This document shows positions 11,732-21,347 of a stretch of DNA of 64,000 nucleotides, piece after piece. The notes below the pieces were generated by a model. It was not told the DNA's origin. It did no database searches and saw only the letters and a program-made list of their open reading frames with translations. This DNA comes from Ectocarpus siliculosus. Lineage: Eukaryota; Sar; Phaeophyceae; Ectocarpales; Ectocarpaceae. Each line of letters starts with the position of its first letter. Positions within the stretch are counted from its first letter, which is position 1. The translations under genes were made by a program, and so were the position numbers. The DNA lies in contig FN649736.1 of NCBI GenBank assembly GCA_000310025.1, forward strand, positions 4,123,258-4,187,257, read 5' to 3'.

Positions 11732-14531
11732 CGCGGTGCGTGTGGTCACAGCTTACACAGCAGCAGCAGTTGCAGTGTGGTGGTGGTCTAGTCTGTACGT
11801 CGCTCACTCTCGGTGTGTGTTGCAGTTGCGCCGCATCTGCCATCCAGGTTGAAGTCACGACCCCCCCCCCCCCCTCCCTTCCTCATTCCTCATGCCTATG
11901 CCTTCGGCCCGGAGAACTGCAAAAGCTCGACAATCAGACAGTCAGTGCGGACGTGCGGACAGCGGTAGGGCAGCCAACACACACACGTTCGGCCCTTTGG
12001 CGGGCGGCAGCCGTGACAAGAGCAGGTGACGCATTGGTTGTTGCCATCAAGTCTTCAGCTTACATTGCAGAGTTGTCACACACCATGTACTTCTGTGCAG
12101 CGATCGGCGACAGGCAACCAGCAACTGCTGTGACTGCTTGCTGTGCGTGACGATGTGTCGGGCGCACGGCACTCGCGGACCTACCCCAGGATTCTCGTTA
12201 CTCTGGTCGGTCGTCTTACCCCGAACCCCATCTCTCTTGGTGGTAATGCGCACTCTTGTGTTTTGAGCGGTTCGAACTATTTTGTCTCCAGTGTACTGAA
12301 GTAGTTTCGTTAATGCTTGTGTGTATTGTTTGCATGTCAACTACAACCTTGCTGGCACCCTATCGATTGTACATGAAATGATTGGCGTTCTTTTATTCAG
12401 AAGAGTACTCTGTAGTCTAACCCGCCATTCACATTCCATCAATATTTGACCTCCCTCCATAGGTAGCCTACAGCCTACGTTAATAGTCGGTCCCGAGGCA
12501 CGCTAATAGTATTTTTGAATCCACGCATATATTGGCCAATACAAGTACTAGTACTAGTACTAGGATAGGCGGCGGAATACCGTACGTGGCACAAGACACC
12601 ACACCCCCGGCGGGCCGATGTCTCCACAACAGAATGAGTGGCAGGGCCAAAAAACAGCGGCGTTGAAGTCGTCTCATCGAAATCTTTCCGTAATCGTATG
12701 ATTTCGTTTATCCATCGTCTTCGTCGTGGAGTACCGGTAGTCGACCTTCGAAAATCGGTCTAGGGGGTGTGGTACCTTGTGTCAATTACGGTACCACTCG
12801 TCAACAAGACTGTAGGGAACACAGCAGTGGCTTTGTCGCCCTCTCTTCGCCCGGGGCTAAACACGTTTAATCTGGTCGCTGCCGCCCTCTCTCTGCACAT
12901 ATTGCCAGGCTCGACAATGGCACAAAATAGACCGGGAGGGTGGGCGGCAGCTTCATTGCCCGAGTCCCTTCTGGCCTTGCTGGTGTTTGCGTGCTCTGCG
13001 CGAGGAGGGAGCGGCTTCGTCGGCGGGCCAATATCGGGGCCGATGTCGAAAGGTGGGAGGAAATAAATGTTATCCTTGGGAAAACTGCTGCAATGTTCCA
13101 ACAGGTATCTATATATGGCCAGTGAGAATTGGCGGCGAGGACCGTCTTCGCTATTTGTAGGTCGTCAGCGACAGGAGAAGGTTTAGGTTGTACGGTACCG
13201 CCCCTCGTATTGCACAGTTCGCGCCCGCACACAAGAAGCTTGGCAGTTAAGAAAATCGAGCCTGGAAAAACTCAAAAACTCAAAAGAAATTGACCACCAT
13301 GCGTGAGCCGGGTCAAGAACCCTTCATTATCACCTACAATGTAGCGGCCATTTGTAGTATAACCCCACCGTAGGAACTAAGAACCTCAGCCTCGGCGAAA
13401 ACTAGAAGTTCTCACTCAAGTGCGGGCGCGACCTGCTGTAAAAAAGTCGCGGGGAGATCGGGTAAAGATGGCGTGGCGCGGCGAGGCACAGGGGTCGTTT
13501 GACCTTGGTGCTTGAGGGGCCCGGCCCGTACATGAAAATACAAAGGTGTGTTCGTGGCGGGGATGGCTGTGTTGAGAGGCAGGGGTACAGAGCAAGCAGC
13601 CTACCCATGGTTGCGGGATGGCTGTGTTGCGAGGCAGGGGTACAGAGCAAGCAGCCTACACAACACAGCGACATTGTAGATGTCGACGAAGTCTAGGATT
13701 GAACTCGGCGGCGAAGCGAGACACAGGCACGATTAAAACATTCATGGCTGGTCGTCACGGCAATGGGGCGGTCTGTGCGCTCTTGAGCTTTGCGCGCGTT
13801 GCTGGCACTCGGAACATGCACCCGGCGGAGCAAATTGAGATGTCATCTTGAGAATGATAGGATTTAGCCGTAGCTAGGGTTGTGCACAGCCGTTGGGGTT
13901 GTCCCCCTGAGACCCGCCGCGAGTTATCCTGCCTGAAAACTAGGCCTACGCTGCTCCGGGTGCAGATGTCAAGCCAGCAACCTCGAAACTTGAACATACA
14001 ACGAAATCATGCGTTTTCACGAGCACCGCACTTACCAAGGCATATCCACGAGACAGCAGTAGTAGAGGGCGTTTCATCAGGTGCGTATCGGTGACTCTCT
14101 TCAAGGTATCTTGTAATGAGTTGCGTTTGCTGACCACCAGCAGCACCCAAAATAGAAACTCCAGATCGTTGGTCCTTTCGACGTCACCCGGCCCTTGATT
14201 TCCCGAGGTAGAGAAGGGTTGCTCGCAACAGGACAGCAGTTGAAATCGACGACGTAGTGCCACATATTCGGTGGTGCGGTGCTCCTGCGTCACAGGCGGG
14301 TAAGGGAATCCATATCCTTCCCGGAAGATCCAAAGTTTCCACGATTTGCGACCATGCGCCTTGTGCTTCAATAACCGCACCATCGCCGCCGTTCCCCGCC
14401 GTCCCCCGCCCCTGCGACGCTGCCGCGTGTGTGTGCCGACAGGAAGCGCAGCCCGTGGTCCTTCGCATTCCGCGATACCCGCGCACCCGGCGTGCGGCGG
14501 CGCCGCAGGAGGGGTGTACCACTCCTCTCCG
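11732..14531. other. interval between glutaredoxin and PPR genes
   Basis: Divergent intergenic space of 2.8 kb. It contains a short CTAGTA repeat near 12541-12562 and a 55-bp tandem duplication at 13560. A 50-codon plus-strand frame at about 12917-13066 (MAQNRPGGWAAAS) has one hydrophobic stretch but no other support. No gene is called. Confidence 0.5.
13560..13660. repeat. tandem duplication, 55-bp period
   Basis: The word GGGATGGCTGTGTTG opens copies at 13560 and 13615. Within each copy the shared AGGCAGGGGTACAGAGCAAG block is identical; the copies differ at about one base over the first 45. Confidence 0.85.
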
Positions 14532-16574
14532 ATGCGCCGGCACGCGCGGAGTTGTTGCCGGGCAGCCCCAAAGTTGGGAGAAGCCACGGCGGTTGTGACG
14601 ATGCAAGGGGCTGCTCGGGCGAATTCCAGGGCTGCGCGGAAGCTTCAGGCGGCGTTGCGAGAAGCGGCGACAACGGGGAAGTGGAGAGAAGCCCTCGGCA
14701 TCCTCGATGAGATGAAGGAGGGCGGGGTTGTCTGTGCGCACTCGTACACCACAGCCATCACGACGTGCGGAAGGCAGGGGCAGTGGGAGAAGGCCTTGGA
14801 GCTGCTGCGAGAGATCCCGGAGCAGGAAGGGGTATCGCCCAACGTGTTCTGCTACAACTCGGCCATAGAGGCTTGCGGGAGCGGCGATCAATGGGAAATA
14901 GCCGTAAGCCTCTTGAGAGAAATGGCGGACAGAGAGGTGGTCCCCGACGAGATCAGCTACAATTCCGCGATAAAGGCGTGCGGAAGGGGTGGTCAGTGGG
15001 AGAGAGTGATAGGTCTGCTTAGAGAGATGCCATCGGTGGGGTTGACGCCCGATGCCATCACCTACAACTCGGTCATCACGGGGTGCGGAAAAGAGGGGCA
15101 GTGGAAGGAGGCGTTGAGTGTGCTGACAGAAATGTCGGCCAAGGGGTTGACTCCCGAAACGATCAGCTACAACATGGCCATCAGGGCGTGCGGTAGGAGC
15201 GGTCGGTGGAAGGAGGCCGTGGAGGTGCTACGACAGATGGAGTCACAAGGGGTGACTCCAGACGTCATCAGCTACGACGCGGCGATCAAGGCGTGCGGGG
15301 GTGGCGGGCAGTGGGAGACGAGTGTGGACCTACTGGATGAGATGGCTGGACGTGGGGTAGCCCCAAACACGATTCACTTTAACTCGGCGATCGTGGCCTG
15401 CGGAAAGGGGGGTCAGTGGGAGAAAGCTGTGGAGCTTCTCAGGGAAGTAACGGCGCTGGGACTGACGCCTGATGCCACCAGTTTCAACTCGGCCATCGCC
15501 GCCTGCACCAAGAGTGGTCGCTGGAAGGAAGCTTTAGAATTGCTGAAGGAGATGCCAGCAAAGCGATTGAAACCGGACGCCATCAGCTACAACTCAGCCA
15601 TTGAGGCGTGCGGTAAGGGTGGTCAGTGGGAGATGGCATTGGAACTGCGAAGACAGATGCCAACAAAGGGGTTAACCCCGAACGTTATCAGCAGCAATAT
15701 TGCGATCAGGGCGTGCGGTGAGAGAGGGCGGTGGCAAGAGGGCTTGGAGTTGCTAAGGCAGATGCCAGCGCAGGGATTAACCCCGAATGTAATAACGTAC
15801 AATTCGGCCATCAAAACGTGTGGAAAGGGTGGCCAGTGGGAGAAGGCCCTGGACCTGCTGGCGAAGATGAAGGAGCTAGCAATGACCCCTGACTCGATAA
15901 CCTACAACTCGGCTATCGCTGCATGCAGCAAGCGTGGTCGGTGGAAGGAGGCTGTGGCATTACTGAGAGAAATGCCAGGACAGGGACTAACCCCGGATGT
16001 CATCAGTTATACCGCGGCCATTGACGCGTACGGCAAGAATGGGCAGTGGGAGAGGGCTGTGGAGTTGCTACGACAGATGCCAACCAAGGGATTGACCCCG
16101 AATGTAATTACCTACAATTCGGTTATCAAAGCTTGCGGAAGGGGCGGTGAATGGGAGAAGGCCCTCGATCTACTGAAAGAGTTGAAAGAGACGGCAGTAG
16201 CCCCTGACTTGATGAGCTACAACTTAGCAATCTCGGCATGCGGCAAGCGTGGTCGTTGGGAAGAGGCTCTGGACCTGCTGCGAGAGATGCCGGCGGAGGG
16301 ACTAACCCCGGATGTCATCAGCTACACGTCAGCCATCAGGGCATGCAACGCCGAGGGGGAGTGGGAAAAGGCCCTGGGTCTGCTAAACTTGATGGGAGCG
16401 CACGGAGTATCACCAACGGCTACGAGCTACAGCCTGGCCATCGAGGCGTGCGGGAAGGGTGGCAGGCGGGAGGAGGCTGTTTGCCTAGTGAGAGAGATGG
16501 CGCAGCGGGGATTGTCCCACAGGAACATCAGCAATAGTTTGATCGTTGAAGCACTTGGGGATGATGCCAAGTGA
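14532..16574 (+). CDS. intronless P-type pentatricopeptide repeat protein
   Basis: PPR proteins bind organellar RNA sequence-specifically and act in its processing, stability or translation. From ATG 14532 the product is 680 residues; a second in-frame ATG at 14601 gives 657. The longer form is preferred because its first 40 residues (MRRHARSCCRAAPKLGEA onward) are basic and free of acidic clusters, as in an organelle presequence. About 18 tandem 35-residue motifs follow, each of the form P-D-x-I-S-Y-N-S-A-I-x-A-C-G-x-x-G-x-W, with almost no gaps between them; the last is truncated. No E, DYW or SMR domain follows, so it is a pure P-class protein. The absence of introns in an intron-rich neighbourhood is normal for many PPR genes. 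Its compartment and target are not directly shown. Confidence 0.9.
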   Translation: MRRHARSCCRAAPKLGEATAVVTMQGAARANSRAARKLQAALREAATTGKWREALGILDEMKEGGVVCAHSYTTAITTCGRQGQWEKALELLREIPEQEGVSPNVFCYNSAIEACGSGDQWEIAVSLLREMADREVVPDEISYNSAIKACGRGGQWERVIGLLREMPSVGLTPDAITYNSVITGCGKEGQWKEALSVLTEMSAKGLTPETISYNMAIRACGRSGRWKEAVEVLRQMESQGVTPDVISYDAAIKACGGGGQWETSVDLLDEMAGRGVAPNTIHFNSAIVACGKGGQWEKAVELLREVTALGLTPDATSFNSAIAACTKSGRWKEALELLKEMPAKRLKPDAISYNSAIEACGKGGQWEMALELRRQMPTKGLTPNVISSNIAIRACGERGRWQEGLELLRQMPAQGLTPNVITYNSAIKTCGKGGQWEKALDLLAKMKELAMTPDSITYNSAIAACSKRGRWKEAVALLREMPGQGLTPDVISYTAAIDAYGKNGQWERAVELLRQMPTKGLTPNVITYNSVIKACGRGGEWEKALDLLKELKETAVAPDLMSYNLAISACGKRGRWEEALDLLREMPAEGLTPDVISYTSAIRACNAEGEWEKALGLLNLMGAHGVSPTATSYSLAIEACGKGGRREEAVCLVREMAQRGLSHRNISNSLIVEALGDDAK

Positions 16575-17839
16575 CAGCACTTCTTGTCAGCAGCAAGAGA
16601 AACAACGATGTGGTTTGACTGTTTTCAACTACAACGAAGCGATCAATCACTGAAAGGGGGCGAAGCCGGCGGGGGAAGTAGTCGCTGGGTTGAAGCGGTG
16701 AATCTCGTTCGAGAAATACCCAGACTAACGCTTGTACACCGTGATGAAACAGAACAAGCTGCAATTTCTGCGGCTAGAATAGACGACGTTTACGAGTATA
16801 TGGGCTGTTGGTGCTGCGTAGACTAAAAAAGTGGCTGAACTGTTCACTTTGAGGCGTCTGTACAGCCCGAGCCGTGACAACTTCCTTGTGTGTTCATCTG
16901 CCTTCATGTTTCTCCTCTGGTAGGTTTGTGCATCTATAGGAAGTTTTGCCTATGGCTACGGGAATTCGTTTTCACCGATTGGGTCCGTGCATACAAGAGG
17001 AGATGGAGAGGTCTGTACGGTATTGGCGTAGGCAAAACGCGGGAGAGGGTGGTTCTTTTTGTTGCAGTGAACAAGTGTTTCGACAAAAGCCGGAAACGGT
17101 GGTCGCTTTTTACCCCAAAGTTACCCGCCCACTTTTCCGTATCTGCAACCGCATGCCGGTTTTCCGAACCATCTGTAGTTTAACTCCTTCCGACAAACAA
17201 GAGTGGGGAAAATGTCCAAGGTTCAACAACACCCGGGCGTGGTGGTATCTATCGTCTTTTGGCTCGCGTTCTCTTTCTTATTGGCGCTGCCATGCCGTCA
17301 CAGGTCTCGTCCCACACAAGTCACTGTGTAAAGACAGCCAATGATTAAAACCGTTCCGATCTCTCTCTACCCAGTACCTTCATATGTCCGTACTGATCCA
17401 ACACTTGGCGCGGTCGATTCCCGTGGTCATAGGCTAACTTACCCTAAAGCGGTACGCTAAACCAAACTGGCCCCCAAGAGGTCCGCAAGTCAATAGAAAT
17501 CAACGACAGATACTCTTTGGAAGGGGGTGTTTACTTGCCATGTCTATGACTGGGCCCTGCAAGTTTCACAATTCTGAAGCATTTCTGAAGGTAGTTGAAA
17601 CAACAGTGTCATCGTTCGATACCCGTTCGGTGGGGAATCAATCGCAAATCATGACCCGTCCCCGAGTTTGAGCAGCTTCCGCCTCCTGGGGTCGGCAAGA
17701 ATCGGCCTTCACTACTGTACCTTGTCTGTTTCGCCATGGGAATGGCCGGTTGATGAACAGCGAAAGAGGGTCCTGCGTGCTGCGCGCCACCTCTTTTTTT
17801 GTTTTTGCGTTTGTTATTGTGATTTTCTTCCTGAGTGAC
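16575..17839. other. PPR downstream region with a decayed repeat
   Basis: Immediately after the stop, bases 16624-16651 read FNYNEAINH in one frame and 16676-16735 read SRWVEAVNLVREIPRL in the frame of the PPR ORF. Together they resemble one further PPR motif disrupted by a frameshift and stops. The rest, to the transposon at 17840, has no gene. A block at about 17625-17715 recurs near 28020-28115 in the opposite orientation. Confidence 0.6.
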
Positions 17840-17859
17840 TAGGCCTGTGCTCCGTAGGT

Positions 17860-18080
17860 GACTTTTTTTTTTTTTTTTCGGTGATTTTTTCCGATTACCA
17901 AAAAAAAAATCGGTGATTATTCTAGCTGCACGAAAACGTTTTTCGGTGAAAATCGGCGACAAAACAAAAAAAAAGGTGAGAACCATACAAAACTTTTTCG
18001 GTGATTTTCGGTGATAAATTGAAGTAATATTGGCGGTGAGCTGCCGAAAAACGTTCTTCGGAGATTTTCGGCGATGTTTC
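17860..18080. repeat. left subterminal CGGTGATTTT repeats of the hAT element
   Basis: Several copies of CGGTGATTTT and its variants, interspersed with A and T runs. A matching cluster in the opposite orientation occupies about 19515-19655 at the right end. Multiple subterminal motifs next to the inverted repeats are typical of hAT elements. Confidence 0.8.
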
Positions 18081-18333
18081 GAAGGATCGTAGTAAGTAAC
18101 GTCAAATATTAAGCAAAAATAAAAACGTTGTACGAACTCTGGTGGTTCTTTTTGTACGTATGTATCTCATCGTCGACTCATCAGAACACCGATAGATGCC
18201 CTCCGGCATGATTCAACTGCTGACTACCTACCGACCTGGTACACAGGCACGCACTACGCACCACGCACTACAGCTACAGATCAGCCAGAGCCCGGCTCGC
18301 CCAACAACGTAGACAATAAACCAAGAAGCTCCA

Positions 18334-19341
18334 TCACAGGTCACCGTCGCCATCCTCCGGGGCATCCTCACTCCCTTGCCTCAGCCCTCTGCTACTTCCC
18401 CTTCCCCTATTGTACTTCAGTAGTGCGGAAGCGCATATGCGGTCGCTGTACACCGACTCTTGACGTTCACTAAAGCAACACCGCAAGATGGAAAAAACGC
18501 GTTCCATGAATGCTGACGACGGCTGCAGAAGAACAATATCCAACACCAACTCGTGCCACGTAGGGAGTTGTCTCTTGTTGTTGCTCCAAAAAGTCATGTT
18601 GTCGTAGTCAGCGTCGGTGTCGGTGGCGGCGACGTAGAAGTCGTTCTTCTCCTTCAAAAGTCCGTCCACCATGTCATCGCCGACAAAGGGGAATACCGAG
18701 AGGCTGCGGATCTCGTCATTGGAGTACTTGTGAGTCTTCATGTACGTGAAGTCCACGAGCTTTGCGGCTTTGAAGAGCTTCATTGTTTCAGCCAGCTTCG
18801 CCTCAGAGTGGCTGCCGATCCTCTCGTGTGCGTACGCGCGGGGACGGCCAGGCGCGGGGACGCTAGAAGCACCGGCTCCATTGCGACGCTCACTGTCACC
18901 TTGGGCGGCCAAGGTGCTACGAACGGCAGCACGGGCTCTGACACGATGATAGCTAGCAACCCAAACAGCCGCTGAAGATCGTGGGACACCAGCAGTAGCA
19001 GCCGCCGCTGGAGCCACCGCCGCCGCTGGAGCCGCCGCCGCCGCCGGAGCCGCCGCCGCCGCCGCTCCAGCGGCGGGACTGTCACCAACAGCAGACGGCA
19101 GGCGGAGACGGCGCTCGGGAGCACGGGACGCGGGTGTCGAGCGGGAGATAACCTCACAATCTTCAGCAGTTGCTCCAGCAACGGCAAGGGGTTGGGCATT
19201 GGCACTGCCGCCGACAGCAGAAGAAGGCCGACGGCGCTTGGGAGCAGGGGAAGTGGCTGTCGAGGAGGAGAGAAGCTCACATTCGGAATCTTCGCCATCA
19301 CTACTGCTGGAGTACAGCCCTATTCCGAGGAGACCGCTCAT
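18334..19341 (-). CDS. truncated hAT transposase-like protein
   Basis: A 335-residue ORF inside the hAT element. The N-terminal 75 residues hold two diverged copies of a Ser/Pro/Arg module (SSSTATSPAPKRRRPSSAVGG and STPASRAPERRLRLPSAVG). Residues about 85-120 are an Ala/Pro run. The C-terminal part contains LPTWHELVLDIVLLQPSS, then AFMERVFSILRCC, about 20 residues later ICASALLKYN; this is the hAT dimerisation domain pattern (LP, then L-D-x-L, then P-S-S-x-x-x-E-R-x-F-S). The BED zinc finger and the catalytic core expected in a transposase of 600-800 residues are missing. It may be a deletion derivative whose remaining protein could still dimerise with a full-length transposase. The ATG is at 19341 and the TGA at 18334. 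Confidence 0.8.
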   Translation of the reverse strand: MSGLLGIGLYSSSSDGEDSECELLSSSTATSPAPKRRRPSSAVGGSANAQPLAVAGATAEDCEVISRSTPASRAPERRLRLPSAVGDSPAAGAAAAAAPAAAAAPAAAVAPAAAATAGVPRSSAAVWVASYHRVRARAAVRSTLAAQGDSERRNGAGASSVPAPGRPRAYAHERIGSHSEAKLAETMKLFKAAKLVDFTYMKTHKYSNDEIRSLSVFPFVGDDMVDGLLKEKNDFYVAATDTDADYDNMTFWSNNKRQLPTWHELVLDIVLLQPSSAFMERVFSILRCCFSERQESVYSDRICASALLKYNRGRGSSRGLRQGSEDAPEDGDGDL

Positions 19342-19685
19342 CTATACCACAAGTGTGTCCGTACCGTTTACCGTGGGTGGTGTCTGCAGCGCGGTGCTTG
19401 GGTTGCGTGCGCTGTGTGCTGTGTGCTGTGTGCTCTGCTGCTGTGCTGCTGCGCTTGAGGGGGGGTATCTGATGGGATTTAGGGGGTATAGCCTGTATAC
19501 ACGGAGCCCCCTAAAAAAAAACGGTGAAAATCGGTGGGCGCCGGCAACAATCAGTGAGGCACCGCCCGTTTTCGGTGATCGGCCACTTTTTTTTCGGTGA
19601 TTCAAAATCCTCACTTTTTTCGGTGACCTTTTCAAAATTCGGTGATTTTCGGTGATCACCTACGGAGCACAGGCCTATGAGTGAC

Positions 19686-21347
19686 CGTTGTACACAACGT
19701 GCGGCTGCTGCTGTACACATACTTGCGGTTGCTGCAGTATATGCTCGGAATGTGCTGCAAAGGTCGTAAGGTTATCGTCTCTGTTGTTTTGGGCTGCACG
19801 CGTTGCTCGCGTAGGCGATGCGCGTCTCCTACTTTTTTCCAGTGTCGTTGTCGGCAGCACATTTAGTTGAAGAGACAAACAACAACAGACGGTCCGCCTT
19901 ATTAGCTTTTTTGTTTTGCTGCATGCGTGGATGGGTGGTATGCATCGGCAAGCGTGTTGCTTCCTTACGTCTGCTGCGTAGTCGTAATTTGAGCGATAAG
20001 TAAGGTAGATGGGAGCACAACAATCTACGTAGTGAGGTATGATAACCAACAGCTCGTTCGTGCAGCGGTGCGCATCTATGGCGGACGGCAAGCAAGCGTA
20101 TTGAGATAATAGTTTGTCCGTGGTGCTATGTAGTCATCATGCTCTTTTTAGTTTTCACTTCCTACAACAAGATAGTCCACAGCTCGCAAACGGCGACTAC
20201 ATTTGTTTGTTGTGCTTGTTTGCTGTTGCTGAGCCGACATCGGATATCGCCGTTCGATACACGACGTGACATCATGTTTGACAGCCTGCGGTGGGCCAGA
20301 GGGACGAGAGTGAGTGTCTTCTCGAGAGGGTCAATGCCTTGTCTTCTCTCCGCTCTCTTCTTTTTGTCTACCTATCTCTCTTTCTCTCGCCTTTCGCCGG
20401 TAGGGTCCCAACAACATCGAACGTCAACCAACCGCAGTCGTTTCGCTTTTTGCTGAGTAAGAGGCTACCCGTGCATCCGGCTGCTGCATGTGAAGCGATG
20501 GGCGTTATGCCAAGCAATGGACTTGGGCCCTACCTGATATTTGCTGCATATGTAGTGCTATATGTGAGAGTTTCAAGCGGTCCGGAGCGAGCGGCGACGG
20601 TGCTTTTCTTCTATGCTCTCTTTTGCCTCCTCCCTGAAGCTTGTCGCGTCTGGCTCGTTTGTTCTCGCTTCTTTTATTATGCTTTGTTTTTTGGGGTCCC
20701 CCGGTTCCTGTGTGCTCATCGGGCGTCTTCTTGGTGTCTACCTTGATTGCTACCCGCTGCAAAAATCGAAAGCTTCAGACAGGCAACGCGACGATACTCG
20801 TCGAGTTGCCATACACAATGTAAAGACAGCCAATGAGAGTGAATGCGCGGTCGTGCGCCTCGTTTTTTTCTCATGCCGGGGGTTTGGCCGTCATGTCGTA
20901 TCCTCGGTATCACAGGAGGGCTGATTCTCTCTCTCTCTCCCGCGGTGTTGGTCCTATGCACAAAGGCGTAACCCAAAGAAATGGGTGCAAACATTTCCCT
21001 CCTTTTCGTGCGCCTCTTCGTAGCTTCCATATTTTGTGTACTTCATGCCACCCGCTTCGTTAACACAGACCGTGCTTCAGATCCCTCTAACCAATCATTG
21101 CGGGGAAATCAGATCCGGGGATAAGCGGACGGTTATTCCCCGAGCTACAAGTAGCCCCCTCTTGCCATCCACGCTCCCTGCACACAGCCCCCTATCCCCG
21201 AGGATTCCGAACTGCTATACTTTCAACGCACACTAATCTTCTACCCAAGGCGTGGACGCACACTTCCGCGACGACCGCTGCACAAAATCGAACAGCAGTC
21301 TTGCTTGCAGCTAAATAGCCGCGCGGCCGACCGTCAGGGAAAAACAA
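19686..21347. other. interval right of the hAT element
   Basis: No supported gene. It should include the 3' UTR of the minus-strand dehydrogenase gene at its right end. Several open frames up to about 150 codons are rich in Leu, Phe and Ser and look like non-coding translations. Confidence 0.5.

Larger units (their letters stand above)
17832..19685. mobile_element. complete hAT-type DNA transposon with 8-bp target-site duplication
   Basis: The element spans 17840-19677 (1,838 bp). Its ends are perfect 22-bp terminal inverted repeats, 17840-17861 and 19656-19677, beginning TAGGCCTGTGCTCCG. The identical octamer TGAGTGAC flanks it at 17832-17839 and 19678-19685. An 8-bp duplication together with a hAT C-terminal domain in the internal ORF identifies the superfamily. 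The subterminal 250 bp at each end are packed with CGGTGATTTTCGG-type words in both orientations, as expected for transposase binding sites. Perfect ends and duplication suggest a young insertion. The single ORF is too short for a full transposase, so the copy is probably non-autonomous. Confidence 0.93.

Noticed and set aside
17327-20834. Shared word TGTAAAGACAGCCAATGA at about 17327 and 20819 as ends of one element
   Set aside because: Same orientation, no further similarity on either side and no terminal inversion; the hAT borders at 17840 and 19677 are much better supported.
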